Below the pieces are notes generated by a model. That model searched no databases. It saw nothing but the letters and a program-made list of their open reading frames with translations, and was not told where the DNA came from. Made by a program: the position numbers and the translations under genes. DNA of 64,000 nucleotides, taken from contig CACPOY010000002.1 of assembly GCA_902635685.1 (NCBI GenBank), positions 124,001 to 188,000 on the forward strand. Reading direction: 5' to 3'. The stretch comes from an uncultured Pelagibacteraceae bacterium. Lineage in GTDB: Bacteria; Pseudomonadota; Alphaproteobacteria; Pelagibacterales; Pelagibacteraceae. Shown here one piece after another: positions 39,585 through 49,293 of this stretch (position 1 is its first letter; every line of letters begins with the position of its first letter).

Positions 39585-40525
39585 TATGTACAAAATATTT
39601 TAAGACAAGCCATTCTCACCGCTACACCTAATTCAACTTGTTCTTTAATGACACTTTTGTTGATATCATCTGCTAACATTGTATCTATTTCTATACCTCT
39701 GTTCATTGGACCAGGGTGCATAATTAAAGCATCAGATTTGGCATGTTCTAATTTATCAGGAGTTAATCCATAATATTCGTAATATTCTCTATTAGATGAA
39801 AGATATGAACTCGTCATTCGTTCATTTTGTAATCTCAACATCATAACAATATCACAATCTTTCAATCCTTTTTTCATATCTGTAAAAGTATTAACACCAA
39901 ATTTTTCAATTTCTTTTGGCATAAGATTTGTTGGAGCAATAATATTCACTTCTGCTCCCAACATACTAAGTAAGTAAATATTTGATCTAGCAACTCTTGA
40001 ATGAAGAATATCTCCACAGATTGCAATTTTTAATCCTTGAATTTTTTTTTTACGAGTAATAATTGTTAAAGCATCTAATAAAGCCTGAGTAGGGTGCTCT
40101 CTTCTTCCATCACCAGCATTTAGGACCGCACAGTTTACTTTTTGTGAAAGTAGATTACATGCCCCAGAATCTTGATGTCTAATTACAATAATATCAGGAT
40201 GCATCGCATTTAGTGTCATTGCTGTATCTATCAATGTTTCACCTTTTTTAATTGCTGAGTTGCTTATATTCATTGACATAACATCAGCCCCAAGTCTTTT
40301 ACCAGCTAATTCAAACGAGCTTTGAGTTCTAGTGGAAGGTTCAAAAAATAAATTAATTTGAGTTTTACCTCTTAAAACATCAACTTTCTTATTTTTACTT
40401 TGATTTACTTTTATAAATGAATTTGCTTCATCAAGTATTAAGTTAACATCATTAATTGATAAATCTTGAATTCCTAAAAGGTGTTTTCGAGAAATTTTAA
40501 TAGCCTGATTTGTTTTAATTGCCAT
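39584..40525 (-). CDS. pyrB: Aspartate carbamoyltransferase catalytic subunit
   Basis: PyrB (313 aa from ATG 40525) condenses carbamoyl phosphate and aspartate, the committed step of pyrimidine synthesis. Motifs are the carbamoyl-phosphate site [12 protein letters not shown] (residues 61-72), [10 protein letters not shown] and [12 protein letters not shown]. No pyrI regulatory gene is nearby, consistent with the PyrB-PyrC' type. In-frame codons upstream to 40564 are rejected because the family sequence begins near this methionine. pyrE is at 63077. Confidence 0.96.
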   Translation of the reverse strand: MAIKTNQAIKISRKHLLGIQDLSINDVNLILDEANSFIKVNQSKNKKVDVLRGKTQINLFFEPSTRTQSSFELAGKRLGADVMSMNISNSAIKKGETLIDTAMTLNAMHPDIIVIRHQDSGACNLLSQKVNCAVLNAGDGRREHPTQALLDALTIITRKKKIQGLKIAICGDILHSRVARSNIYLLSMLGAEVNIIAPTNLMPKEIEKFGVNTFTDMKKGLKDCDIVMMLRLQNERMTSSYLSSNREYYEYYGLTPDKLEHAKSDALIMHPGPMNRGIEIDTMLADDINKSVIKEQVELGVAVRMACLKIFCT

Positions 40526-40567
40526 TAAAACCAACTCTATAACTATAAACTCATATAATAGCAAGTA

Positions 40568-41023
40568 TTAATTGTTCAAAAAATCTAAAGCTCCTTGTAA
40601 TATAAAAGCAGCAGCATTTTCATCTATCTTTTTTTCTCTTTTACTCACATTAATATCTAATTGGCCAGACAGATTAAAAGCGCCAACAGTTGAGAGTCTC
40701 TCATCCCAGAGACAAATTGGAATATCTAAGTTTTTTTCAATATTTTCAGTTGTATCTTTTACTGATTGAGCTGACCTACCTGAGGATCCATCCATATTCA
40801 AAGGATTTCCAACAATGATTCCTTTTATATTATTTTCATTGATAATTAATTTTAGTTCATCAACAAGGTCTTCTAACGAATTTCTATTTATTGTTTTTAA
40901 TGGAGTGGCTATTAGTTGCTTGTCATCACAGATTGACACACCAATTCTTTTAGATCCAAGGTCTAAACCTATCAATCTACACTTATCTGAGTGTTTTTTT
41001 TTAAATTCCTCTAAAGTGATCAT
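40568..41023 (-). CDS. ruvX: YqgF/RuvX-family RNase H-like nuclease
   Basis: The 151-residue protein has the YqgF fold: GLDLGSKRIGVSICD near residue 19 (Asp21 catalytic), IVGNPLNMDGSSG near 70, and WDERLSTVGA near 105. The E. coli homologue trims 16S rRNA precursors; a Holliday junction resolvase role was also proposed. It is upstream of pyrB on the same strand, 42 nt before its start, and divergent from gatC. Confidence 0.93.
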   Translation of the reverse strand: MITLEEFKKKHSDKCRLIGLDLGSKRIGVSICDDKQLIATPLKTINRNSLEDLVDELKLIINENNIKGIIVGNPLNMDGSSGRSAQSVKDTTENIEKNLDIPICLWDERLSTVGAFNLSGQLDINVSKREKKIDENAAAFILQGALDFLNN

Positions 41024-41073
41024 ATTGTATATTTTAAACTTAAGTGATACTTTGCCTAATATTTAAATAGCAT

Positions 41074-41361
41074 ATGAGTATAGATCTTAAAACAATAAAA
41101 CATATATCTAAATTGGCAAGAATTTCAGTTGACGAGCAAAGAGCTGAAAAATTAGCTGGTGATTTAAATTCTATTTTTGAATTTATTGAAAAACTTAACG
41201 AATTAAAAACTGACAATGTAGAACCATTAACTTCTATTGCTGAAACAACCTTAAAATTAAGATCTGATGAAGTAAAAAGTAAAAATATCAGAGAACAAAT
41301 TATTAAAAATTCTCCTCAGGATAACGAGGATTATTTTGTAGTACCAAAGGTGATTGAATAA
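41074..41361 (+). CDS. gatC: Asp-tRNA(Asn)/Glu-tRNA(Gln) amidotransferase subunit C
   Basis: GatC (95 aa) is the small belt-like stabilising subunit of GatCAB. It shows the family features KHISKLARISV, LNSIFEFIEKLNEL and the C-terminal LRSDEV ... PKVIE. It is immediately followed by gatA with overlapping stop and start codons, giving a gatC-gatA-gatB operon. Confidence 0.95.
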   Translation: MSIDLKTIKHISKLARISVDEQRAEKLAGDLNSIFEFIEKLNELKTDNVEPLTSIAETTLKLRSDEVKSKNIREQIIKNSPQDNEDYFVVPKVIE

Positions 41362-42818
41362 TGTCAGATATTACAAAACAATCCCTTACAGAACTGGTTG
41401 AAAATATTAAAAATAAAAAACTTTCTTCAACAGATGTGACCAAAGCATTTATTGATAGATCTGAAAAATCTGAAGAATTGAACGCTTATATTACAAATGA
41501 CTTTACATCGGCTTTAGATAAAGCAAAAAAATTCGATCAAAAACCAAATTTAAATTTGAAACTGCCTGGTATTCCAATGGCAGTTAAGGATTTATTTTGT
41601 ACAAAAGATATTAAAACAACTGCTGGTAGTAAAATTTTAAATAACTTTGTACCAACTTACGAGTCAACAGTTACCGAAAATATTTGGAATGAAGGCGCAA
41701 TACTTTTGGGTAAGTTAAACTGTGATGAGTTTGCAATGGGTTCATCAAATGAAACAAGTTTTTTTGGCAATGTACAAAGCCCTATTGACAAAAATCTGGT
41801 TCCGGGTGGATCATCTGGCGGTTCAGCTTCGGCAGTGGCTGGACAATTAACTCCTGTTACAATTGGTACTGATACTGGTGGATCAATTAGACAACCAGCC
41901 TCTTTCACTGGGATTGTAGGGTTAAAACCTACATACGGTAGTTGCTCAAGATATGGAATAGTTGCTTTTGCTTCATCATTGGATCAAGCAGGACCAATGG
42001 CTCAAAATGTAAAAGATTGTGCTTTACTACACGAAGTAATTAGTTCTTATGACTCAAAAGACGCTACTTCAATAGATTTTAAGAGAAATCATTACAGTAA
42101 AGAATTAACAAATAATATTAAAGGAAAAAAAATTGGAATACCAAAAGAGTACAGAGTTGATGGTATGCCGAAAGAAATTGAAGATCTTTGGCAAAAAGGT
42201 ATTCAGTACGTAAAAGATTGTGGTGCTGAAACCATAGATATTTCTCTGCCAAACACAAGTTATGCATTGCCGACATACTATATAGTAGCTCCTGCTGAAG
42301 CATCATCAAACCTAGCAAGATATGATGGTGTTAAGTATGGTTTTAGAGCTAAAGGTGAAAATTTAATTGATATGTACGAAAAGACTAGATCAGAAGGCTT
42401 TGGAGCTGAAGTTCAAAGAAGAATCATGATTGGAACTTATGTTTTATCTTCTGGGTACTACGATGCTTATTATCTTAAAGCTCAAAAAGTAAGGAAACTT
42501 ATCAAAAATGATTTTGATGAGGCTTATAAAAAGGTAGATGCAATTTTAACTCCATCAACACCTAGCTCAGCATTTAAGATAGGTGAAAAAACAAATGATC
42601 CGGTGTCAATGTATCTAAATGATATATTTACAGTTCCTGTTAACTTAGCTGGACTTCCAGGTATCTCAATACCTGCAGGACATGACTCTAAAGGTTATCC
42701 TTTAGGTTTACAAATTATTGGCAAAGCTTTTGATGAACAAAATATATTGAATATAGCTTATGCTATGGAAGAAAAGATCAATTTTAAAAACAGAATTACT
42801 GATTGGTGGATAAAATGA
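41361..42818 (+). CDS. gatA: Asp-tRNA(Asn)/Glu-tRNA(Gln) amidotransferase subunit A
   Basis: GatA (485 aa) is the amidase that releases ammonia from glutamine for transfer to misacylated tRNA. The amidase-signature triad is complete: Lys76, cis-Ser151 in [14 protein letters not shown], and nucleophile Ser175 in [11 protein letters not shown]. The presence of GatCAB fits an alphaproteobacterium, where Gln-tRNA is made through this route. It overlaps gatB by 4 nt (ATGA). Confidence 0.98.
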   Translation: MSDITKQSLTELVENIKNKKLSSTDVTKAFIDRSEKSEELNAYITNDFTSALDKAKKFDQKPNLNLKLPGIPMAVKDLFCTKDIKTTAGSKILNNFVPTYESTVTENIWNEGAILLGKLNCDEFAMGSSNETSFFGNVQSPIDKNLVPGGSSGGSASAVAGQLTPVTIGTDTGGSIRQPASFTGIVGLKPTYGSCSRYGIVAFASSLDQAGPMAQNVKDCALLHEVISSYDSKDATSIDFKRNHYSKELTNNIKGKKIGIPKEYRVDGMPKEIEDLWQKGIQYVKDCGAETIDISLPNTSYALPTYYIVAPAEASSNLARYDGVKYGFRAKGENLIDMYEKTRSEGFGAEVQRRIMIGTYVLSSGYYDAYYLKAQKVRKLIKNDFDEAYKKVDAILTPSTPSSAFKIGEKTNDPVSMYLNDIFTVPVNLAGLPGISIPAGHDSKGYPLGLQIIGKAFDEQNILNIAYAMEEKINFKNRITDWWIK

Positions 42819-44290
42819 GTAAAAAAGATTCAGAATATTTGATCAATCGAAAAGATAATCAGTACGAGGTAGTAATTGGTTTAGAAGTTCATGCTCAAGT
42901 TTTATCTGAGTCTAAATTATTTTCTACTTCAGCAACTAAATTTGGAGCTGAACCTAATACGCAGGTTAGTTTAGTTGATGCTGCATTTCCAGGAATGTTA
43001 CCGGTAATAAATGAATTTTGTGTTAAACAGGCAATTAAAACTGGTATTGGCCTTAACGCAAAAATTAATAAACGTTCAGTATTTGATAGAAAAAATTATT
43101 TTTATGCTGATTTACCTCAAGGATATCAAATATCACAATTTAAAGATCCAATAGTAGGCGAGGGTAAGGTTATTTTGGATATGCCTAATGGTCAAAAAGA
43201 AGTTGGTATAGAAAGATTACACCTAGAACAAGATGCTGGAAAAAGTATACATGATCTTGACCCGCAAAATACTTTTGTTGATTTAAACAGATCAGGGGTA
43301 GCTTTAATGGAAATAGTCAGCAAGCCTGATTTAAGATCCCCAGATGAGGTTAATGCTTACATTAAAAAATTACGATCTATAATGAGATATTTAGGAACTT
43401 GTGATGGAAATATGCAGGAGGGCTCTTTAAGAGCTGATGTGAATGTTTCTGTAAGACCAAAGAGCTCAAAAGAATTTGGCACTCGATGCGAAATTAAAAA
43501 CGTTAATTCAATTAAATTTATGCAAATGGCAATAGAATATGAGGCTAATAGGCAAGTTGATTTAATAGAAGAGGGCAAAACTATTGATCAAGAAACAAGG
43601 CTTTTTGATACGAAGAAAAATGAGACAAGGTCAATGAGATCAAAAGAAGACGCTCATGATTATAGATATTTTCCTGACCCAGATTTATTACCTTTGGAAG
43701 TTTCAGAAAAATTTATTGAAGAACTTAAAAATGATATTCCAGAACTTCCAGATGATAAAAAGAAAAGATTTATTGAAGAGTTTAAATTGTCTCCTTATGA
43801 GGCTAATATTTTAGTGTCTGATATTGATACTGCGAAATATTTTGAAGAGGTTGTAGCTAAAATGGGTAAGAACAAAGATATTAAGTTAGCAGTCAATTGG
43901 ATTACAGGAGAATTATTTGCTGTTTTAAATAGCAAAGCTTTAGAAATTTCTCAAAGTCCAGTGAGCGCTAAGAATTTCGCTATTTTGATAAATCTTATTA
44001 AGAATGGAACTATCTCAGGAAAGATAGCAAAAACTGTTTTTGAATTGATGATCGATGGTGATAAAGATCCTCAAAAGATAGTAGAAGAAAAAGGATTAAA
44101 ACAACAAAGTGATCCAAAAGCTTTAGAGGCATTAATTGACAAAATTATTAATGACAATAGAGAAAAAGCCATTGAATATAAACAAGGTAAAGAAAAATTA
44201 TTTGGTTTTTTTGTTGGTCAAGCAATGAAAGCATCAGGTGGTAAAGCTAACCCTCAATTAATCAATAAGATCCTAAAGAAAAAATTATAA
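42815..44290 (+). CDS. gatB: Asp-tRNA(Asn)/Glu-tRNA(Gln) amidotransferase subunit B
   Basis: GatB (491 aa from ATG 42815) phosphorylates and binds the misacylated tRNA. Motifs: [47 protein letters not shown], and the C-terminal YqeY-like tail domain. An earlier in-frame start at 42803 lies within gatA and is not needed. With gatC and gatA it forms a complete operon. Confidence 0.98.
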   Translation: MSKKDSEYLINRKDNQYEVVIGLEVHAQVLSESKLFSTSATKFGAEPNTQVSLVDAAFPGMLPVINEFCVKQAIKTGIGLNAKINKRSVFDRKNYFYADLPQGYQISQFKDPIVGEGKVILDMPNGQKEVGIERLHLEQDAGKSIHDLDPQNTFVDLNRSGVALMEIVSKPDLRSPDEVNAYIKKLRSIMRYLGTCDGNMQEGSLRADVNVSVRPKSSKEFGTRCEIKNVNSIKFMQMAIEYEANRQVDLIEEGKTIDQETRLFDTKKNETRSMRSKEDAHDYRYFPDPDLLPLEVSEKFIEELKNDIPELPDDKKKRFIEEFKLSPYEANILVSDIDTAKYFEEVVAKMGKNKDIKLAVNWITGELFAVLNSKALEISQSPVSAKNFAILINLIKNGTISGKIAKTVFELMIDGDKDPQKIVEEKGLKQQSDPKALEALIDKIINDNREKAIEYKQGKEKLFGFFVGQAMKASGGKANPQLINKILKKKL

Positions 44291-44294
44291 GGTT

Positions 44295-44945
44295 ATGGGT
44301 TCAGACCTTAATATTACAAAACATTTACAAGATTATATTTTAAAGAATGGTTTAAAATTACATCCAATTCAAAAAGAAATAATAGATCATAACCTATCAC
44401 TTGGTGATTCAAAAAGAATGCAAATATCTATTTCTCAATGTCAATTTCTACATCTGCTTATTAAGGTTTCCAAAATAAAAAAAGTCCTAGAGATAGGAAC
44501 TTTTACAGGTTTAAGTACATTATCCATGGCATTAGCATTACCAGATGAAGGCAGTATAATTGCATTAGATAAAAATGCGGAAACAACTAAAGTTGCACAA
44601 AGCTTTTTTAAAAAGGCTAATCAAGATCATAAGATTAAAACAATGATTAAACCAGCATTAGAAACTTTAATGAGTATCAGAAATGAAAAATTTGACTTAG
44701 TTTTTATTGATGCAGATAAAATGAATTATAAAAAATATTATGAAATTTCTTTAGATTTATTGAACAAAGAGGGTTTAGTGATAATCGATAATGTATTATG
44801 GCATGGAGAAGTAGTTAACAAAGATATAAATGACAAAATTACAAAAAGTATTAGAGATTTGAATGATTTTATCTCTAAGGATAATAGAATTGAAAAAGTC
44901 ATGGTACCATTTGGTGATGGAATGACCGTTTGTAGGAAGATTTAA
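44295..44945 (+). CDS. Class I SAM-dependent O-methyltransferase (CCoAOMT-like family)
   Basis: The 216-residue protein has the O-methyltransferase family 3 fold: VLEIGTFTGLSTLSMALALP is the SAM-binding loop (residues about 57-76), ALDKN follows strand 2, and FDLVFIDADKMNYKKYYE carries the metal/SAM aspartates, with IIDNVLWHGEV after strand 5. Bacterial members methylate small catechol-like or other acceptors, often unknown. The substrate here cannot be read. It follows gatB after 4 nt and overlaps trhO by one base. Confidence 0.88.
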   Translation: MGSDLNITKHLQDYILKNGLKLHPIQKEIIDHNLSLGDSKRMQISISQCQFLHLLIKVSKIKKVLEIGTFTGLSTLSMALALPDEGSIIALDKNAETTKVAQSFFKKANQDHKIKTMIKPALETLMSIRNEKFDLVFIDADKMNYKKYYEISLDLLNKEGLVIIDNVLWHGEVVNKDINDKITKSIRDLNDFISKDNRIEKVMVPFGDGMTVCRKI

Positions 44946-45853
44946 TGTTCACTGTATTCGGTTTTTATAAATTTCAAAAAATAAATGATTTAAAAAAAAA
45001 TCAAAAAATATTGAGTAATCTCTTAACTAATAAAAATATAAATGGATCAATTATCATTTCTAAAGAGGGTTTAAATGGATCTATTTCTGGAATGAATAAA
45101 GATATTAAAACCACAATTATTAGATTAAAAAAAATTTTGAATATTAAAGAATTTGATAGTGTCAATAATTCAATAAGTAGATTTAAACCTTTTCATAAAC
45201 CTAAAGTGAAAATTAAAAGAGAAGTTGTTCCAATGGATCTTAAAATGTCAAATAGGATTACAAAAAAGAATACTCATATTGATCCAACAAAATGGAATAA
45301 ATTAATTAAAAAAAAAGAAACTCTTTTATTAGATGCAAGAAAACCTTTTGAACATAAAGTTGGTTCTTTTAAAAAATCAGTAAATCCAAATATAAGTAAC
45401 TTTAGAGATTTCCCGAAATATTTAAAAAGGTTAAAAAAAGATCAGCCAATAGCAATGTTTTGCACTGGTGGAATTAGGTGTGAAAAAGCCTCTGTATTTT
45501 TAGAAAGAAAAGGTTTTAAAAATATTTATCAATTAAAGGGTGGAATTTTGAATTACTTAAAGAAAATAAAACCAAAAAAAAGTTTATGGAAAGGTGAGTG
45601 TTTTGTATTCGATAACAGAGTAAGTTTAAAACACGGATTAGTACAAGGAACCTATTCAATTTGTGGTGGATGTAGACAACCAATTTCAATTAAAGATAAA
45701 AAATCAAAAAGATATGAGGAGGGTGTAACTTGCCCTAATTGTTTTGATAAACTTTCAAAAAATCAAAAATCTCGTTTTAGAATGAGACAAAGTCAGATAT
45801 ACAAGGCAAAGCTATCTGGAAAAAAATATAATTTTCAAAAAGAGTTTAACTAA
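44945..45853 (+). CDS. trhO: tRNA uridine(34) hydroxylase (rhodanese family)
   Basis: The 302-residue protein matches TrhO/YceA, which hydroxylates U34 of certain tRNAs to ho5U using O2. An N-terminal acylphosphatase-like domain (1-100, with EGLNGSISG) precedes the rhodanese domain, whose active-site loop MFCTGGIRCEKAS carries Cys173. A C-terminal cysteine cluster (CGGC and CPNC) follows, as in the family. The modification route could connect to tRNA wobble tuning; the adjacent methyltransferase is not the known partner CmoB/CmoM family. Confidence 0.92.
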   Translation: MFTVFGFYKFQKINDLKKNQKILSNLLTNKNINGSIIISKEGLNGSISGMNKDIKTTIIRLKKILNIKEFDSVNNSISRFKPFHKPKVKIKREVVPMDLKMSNRITKKNTHIDPTKWNKLIKKKETLLLDARKPFEHKVGSFKKSVNPNISNFRDFPKYLKRLKKDQPIAMFCTGGIRCEKASVFLERKGFKNIYQLKGGILNYLKKIKPKKSLWKGECFVFDNRVSLKHGLVQGTYSICGGCRQPISIKDKKSKRYEEGVTCPNCFDKLSKNQKSRFRMRQSQIYKAKLSGKKYNFQKEFN

Positions 45854-45861
45854 GGATTTAT

Positions 45862-47232
45862 TTGTCACAATCTCTCAAATTAACTAAAGATCCAATATGG
45901 TTTTTGTTAAGAAAAGTAACTGTTCCTGCAAGTGTTGGTTCATTATTTCAAACCTTTTACAATTTAGTAGATACATGGTTTGCAGGAAGAATATCTGCTG
46001 AGGCAATAGCCGCAATTGCAAAATCTTTTCCAATTTATTTTACTATTATTGCTATAGGAGTAGGACTAACTGCAGGAACTAATACTTTAATTGGTAATAA
46101 TATAGGTGCTAATAATAAAAAGAAGGCGTCATTATTTATTGCTCAATCAATTATATTTGCAATCTTTTTGTCTATTCTGGTTACTTTTTTTGGTTTAAAT
46201 GTTTCAGATTTTCTACTTTCTCTGATGGGATCAGATCAAGAAGCAATTATCTTAACTAGAAAATATCTAGATATAATTTTTTATGGAACAATAATAGTTT
46301 TGATACAAATTTCCTTAAATGGAACATTAAATGCACAAGGTGATACCAAAAGCTATAGGAATGTTTTAATTTTTAGTTTCTTTTTAAATATTTTTCTCAA
46401 CCCGTTATTTATTTTTGGCTATGGTTTTATTCCAGCATTTGGTATTTCTGGAATTGCTATAGCAACAGTAGTATCACAATTGATTGGTCTCCTATATTTG
46501 GCTTATAAAGTTTATTGTTGTGAATTAAAAAAATATTTAAAACCAGAATGTTTTTTTCCAAAATTTAATCTTTTAGCAGAACTTGTTTATCAAACTATCC
46601 CAGTAATGTTTAGTATGTTATTGATTGGCGTTGGAATATTTAATATTCTTTACTTCATTGGACAGTTTGGTGATTTAGCAACAGCTGGCTATGGTGCTGC
46701 TTTAAGAATTGAGCAAGTTTTTCTTTTACCAGTAATAGGATTAAATACTGCAGTTTTGTCTATAGGTGGACAAAACTTTGGAGCAAAAAATTATGACCGT
46801 TTAAGGGAGCTGTATAAAAAAGCTCTGCTATTTGGTTCTTCTTTTATGATTTTTGCTGGAATAATAATTTTTTTTGGTGCAGAAATTTTAGTTTCATTAT
46901 TTACAGATAACTTAGATGCAATTAAGCATGGTGTTATTTACCTAAAAGTTGCAGCCTTAATAGGACCCATTTATCCTGTATTTTTCATTACAACTGCAGT
47001 TTTTCAAGCAGTCAAAAAACCTCTTTATAGTTTGTATTTAAGCATATTAAGATTAACAGCTCTTCCCTTTCTATGCTTATGGTATGTAATCAATATAAAA
47101 GGGGGAGACTACGATGATATATTTTATACTATTTTAGTTACAAACTGGATCATGGGAATTGCAGTCTTGTTATTTATTGGGTATTTCTTGAATAATGTTT
47201 TCAAACAAAATAAAAATTTTTTATCAACTTAA
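45862..47232 (+). CDS. MATE-family multidrug/solute exporter
   Basis: The 456-residue protein has about 12 transmembrane helices and MATE features: LTKDPIWFLLRKVTVPASVGSLFQTFYNLVDTWFAGRIS at the N-terminus and a pseudo-symmetric second half beginning near residue 240. MATE proteins exchange cations for organic solutes or drugs. The start is TTG at 45862, with AAGGA (45852-45856) at good spacing and no close ATG. Its 3' end overlaps the nuclease gene by 38 nt. The substrate is unknown. Confidence 0.9.
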   Translation: MSQSLKLTKDPIWFLLRKVTVPASVGSLFQTFYNLVDTWFAGRISAEAIAAIAKSFPIYFTIIAIGVGLTAGTNTLIGNNIGANNKKKASLFIAQSIIFAIFLSILVTFFGLNVSDFLLSLMGSDQEAIILTRKYLDIIFYGTIIVLIQISLNGTLNAQGDTKSYRNVLIFSFFLNIFLNPLFIFGYGFIPAFGISGIAIATVVSQLIGLLYLAYKVYCCELKKYLKPECFFPKFNLLAELVYQTIPVMFSMLLIGVGIFNILYFIGQFGDLATAGYGAALRIEQVFLLPVIGLNTAVLSIGGQNFGAKNYDRLRELYKKALLFGSSFMIFAGIIIFFGAEILVSLFTDNLDAIKHGVIYLKVAALIGPIYPVFFITTAVFQAVKKPLYSLYLSILRLTALPFLCLWYVINIKGGDYDDIFYTILVTNWIMGIAVLLFIGYFLNNVFKQNKNFLST

Positions 47233-47722
47233 TATTTTATTTATAACTCTTTTTATATCCTGTATTCATTTAAAATCACAAGAAATTGAGAATATAATAG
47301 GTATCGCTAAAGTCATAGATGGAGATACAATCAAAATAGATTCCAAAAAAATAAGACTTTTTGGAATAGATGCACCGGAAAAAAAACAATTTTGTAAAAA
47401 ACCATTTTTGTCAATATCTTCAATCTCATTTAAAAAAGATTATCCTTGTGGTGAAATATCAACTAATTTTTTAAAAAAAAAAATCGATAATAAAATAATT
47501 AACTGCAAATCTTTAGGCATGGATCGATATAAAAGATATATAGCTGAGTGCTTTAAAGGAAAAAAAAATATAAATGCTTTTATGGTTCAGAATGGCCAAG
47601 CTGTGGCTTATAGAAAATATTCTCCGAAATTTATTTCATACGAAAATAATGCAAAAAAAGAAAAACTTGGATTATGGGCTGGAACTTTTGAAATGCCTTG
47701 GGTGTATAGAAAAAAAAATTAA
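47195..47722 (+). CDS. Secreted or membrane-anchored thermonuclease-family nuclease
   Basis: The 175-residue protein has an N-terminal hydrophobic segment (about 9-24) ending ISC, either a Sec signal or a weak lipobox, then a staphylococcal-nuclease (SNase) domain. Motifs are VIDGDTIKID (Asp42/Asp44), IRLFGIDAPEKKQFC (Arg54, Glu62) and MDRYKRYIAEC (Arg111/Arg114), which correspond to catalytic positions, and LGLWAG near the end. Such envelope nucleases may salvage nucleotides or phosphate. It overlaps the MATE gene at its start and the ABC permease at its end. Confidence 0.9.
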   Translation: MFSNKIKIFYQLNILFITLFISCIHLKSQEIENIIGIAKVIDGDTIKIDSKKIRLFGIDAPEKKQFCKKPFLSISSISFKKDYPCGEISTNFLKKKIDNKIINCKSLGMDRYKRYIAECFKGKKNINAFMVQNGQAVAYRKYSPKFISYENNAKKEKLGLWAGTFEMPWVYRKKN

Positions 47723-48450
47723 TCTTTTTGTAATTTTTTTTCTAATTTTCTAACCAAATAAGAAACTATCAATATTAAAACTAAATATTCTAATATTAAA
47801 AAAGTATATATTTCTAGAGGTCGATAAGTTGTGACAACTAATTCATTAGCTTTTCTTGTGAGATCTCCTATTCCAATAATAGAAACAAGTGAGGACATTT
47901 TTAAAACATACACAAATTGATTTCCAATAGCAGGTAAAATATTTTTTATGGCTTGAGGTAGAATTACTAATTTTAATTTTCTAAAAAAACTTAATCCCAA
48001 AGAGCTTCCAGCCTCCCATTGTGATTTTTTTATTGAATTAATTCCTGCTCTAAATATTTCTGCTTGAAAAGCACTTTCGCTTATTGACAGTGCTATGATA
48101 CCAGAAACAAATGGGCTAAAACTTATACCCGTCATGATTGGAAGACCATAATAAATCCATAAAATTAAAACTAGTAAAGGAATTGCTCTTACAATCTCAA
48201 CATAACCAATATTAAGGTAGGTTAAGAATTTACTTTTAGCCAGTGATGGAATAGCCACTAAAAGGCCGAGAATAATAGAAATAATGATTGAGACTATACT
48301 AATGTAAATAGTAGTTGTTAAACCACTTAATAAAAACTTTAGATTAGTTAACCCTTCAATGTTATTTGGTGATAAGATTAACCAGTTTAATTCACTTTTA
48401 CCACATGATGTTAATGAGAAAATTAGAATTAATAAAAGTAGATTTTTCAC
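47719..48450 (-). CDS. Polar-amino-acid-type ABC transporter permease with lipobox-like N-terminus
   Basis: The 243-residue protein is a HisM/GlnP-type permease: five hydrophobic segments from about residue 42, with EIVRAIPLLVLILWIYYGLP and the EAA loop EAGSSLGLSFFRKLKLVILPQA that binds the ATPase. Unusually, residues 1-17 (MKNLLLLILIFSLTSCG) resemble a lipoprotein signal with Cys16. It is 40 nt downstream of the binding-protein gene, and no ATPase gene is nearby. The substrate is unknown; proximity to soxBDAG makes a methylated amino acid possible, but this is inference. Confidence 0.9.
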   Translation of the reverse strand: MKNLLLLILIFSLTSCGKSELNWLILSPNNIEGLTNLKFLLSGLTTTIYISIVSIIISIILGLLVAIPSLAKSKFLTYLNIGYVEIVRAIPLLVLILWIYYGLPIMTGISFSPFVSGIIALSISESAFQAEIFRAGINSIKKSQWEAGSSLGLSFFRKLKLVILPQAIKNILPAIGNQFVYVLKMSSLVSIIGIGDLTRKANELVVTTYRPLEIYTFLILEYLVLILIVSYLVRKLEKKLQKD

Positions 48451-48469
48451 TCCTTAACTTATAAAGAAT

Positions 48470-48492
48470 AAAAAATTAATTACTAATTTTTT
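48470..48492 (-). terminator. AT-rich hairpin between binding-protein and permease genes
   Basis: AAAAAATTA (48470-48478) and TAATTTTTT (48484-48492) form a perfect 9-bp inverted repeat with a 5-nt loop. It overlaps the binding-protein stop codon on the minus strand and sits in the 40-nt gap before the permease. On that strand the stem itself ends in a T-run. Such hairpins often stabilise the abundant binding-protein message or partly terminate before the permease. The all-A/T stem is weak. Confidence 0.4.
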
Positions 48493-49258
48493 ATAAGCTC
48501 TTTAAATTATATTTAGCTAATAATTTGGTGAAGAAGCCTGAAGATTTTTTGTCTTTAATCCATTTATTGACATAATCATTCCACTTAGTATCACCTTTTG
48601 GTACCATCATTGCTAAAAATGCTGGATTTTTTCCACCATCTGGAACGATTGCTAACTGAGGATATTTAATGACTAATTTATTTGCCTCTGTTGAACTTGT
48701 AATATTACCATCAGCTCTACCTGCCAAGACTTCTTGAAAGTCTCTTGCTGGTGCTTCAATTGAGTTTAATTTTGATTTTGGGAAAAATTCTTTTGCCTTT
48801 TCTTCTTGAGAAGTACCAAGAGTAGTTGCAATTGTTACATTTGAATTATTTAGCGAGTCCCAAGTAGGAAATTTTTTTAAGTTCTTTTTGAGAACAAGTG
48901 GCACAGTAGCATATTTGTAATAAGTATCGGTAAAACCAGCTACTTCAGCTCTCTTTGGTGTTTTTGTAACACTGGTTGAGATATCATATCTTGCAGATGT
49001 TATTCCTGAAACAATTGTTTTCCATTCTGCAGGTACAAACTCAATTTTAACACCCATATCTTTAGCTAATTGATTCATAACATCGATATCAAAGCCTTTA
49101 TATTTGTTAGTTGCCGGATCTTTGACTGTCATAGGATCCCAATCTCCAGTAGTACCAACTTTAAGTACACCAGAAGATAAAATTTTATCTAAATTAGATT
49201 CTGCGTTAATAGAAAAGGGTAAAAGAGCAAATAATGCTACTAAAAATAATTTTTTCAT
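48491..49258 (-). CDS. Periplasmic amino-acid-type substrate-binding protein
   Basis: The 255-residue family 3 solute-binding protein has a Sec signal peptide with likely cleavage after Ala19 (SINA|E). The domain begins [18 protein letters not shown], with the ligand-contact region [20 protein letters not shown] near residue 90. The TTGDWDP motif resembles cyclohexadienyl dehydratase-type proteins (PheC), a catalytic branch of the same fold, so an enzymatic role is an alternative. Pairing with a permease favours transport. It lies 35 nt downstream of soxG on the same strand. Confidence 0.9.
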   Translation of the reverse strand: MKKLFLVALFALLPFSINAESNLDKILSSGVLKVGTTGDWDPMTVKDPATNKYKGFDIDVMNQLAKDMGVKIEFVPAEWKTIVSGITSARYDISTSVTKTPKRAEVAGFTDTYYKYATVPLVLKKNLKKFPTWDSLNNSNVTIATTLGTSQEEKAKEFFPKSKLNSIEAPARDFQEVLAGRADGNITSSTEANKLVIKYPQLAIVPDGGKNPAFLAMMVPKGDTKWNDYVNKWIKDKKSSGFFTKLLAKYNLKSL

Positions 49259-49293
49259 AACTTTTGTTTAACTTATTTAAGATCTAAATGTGA

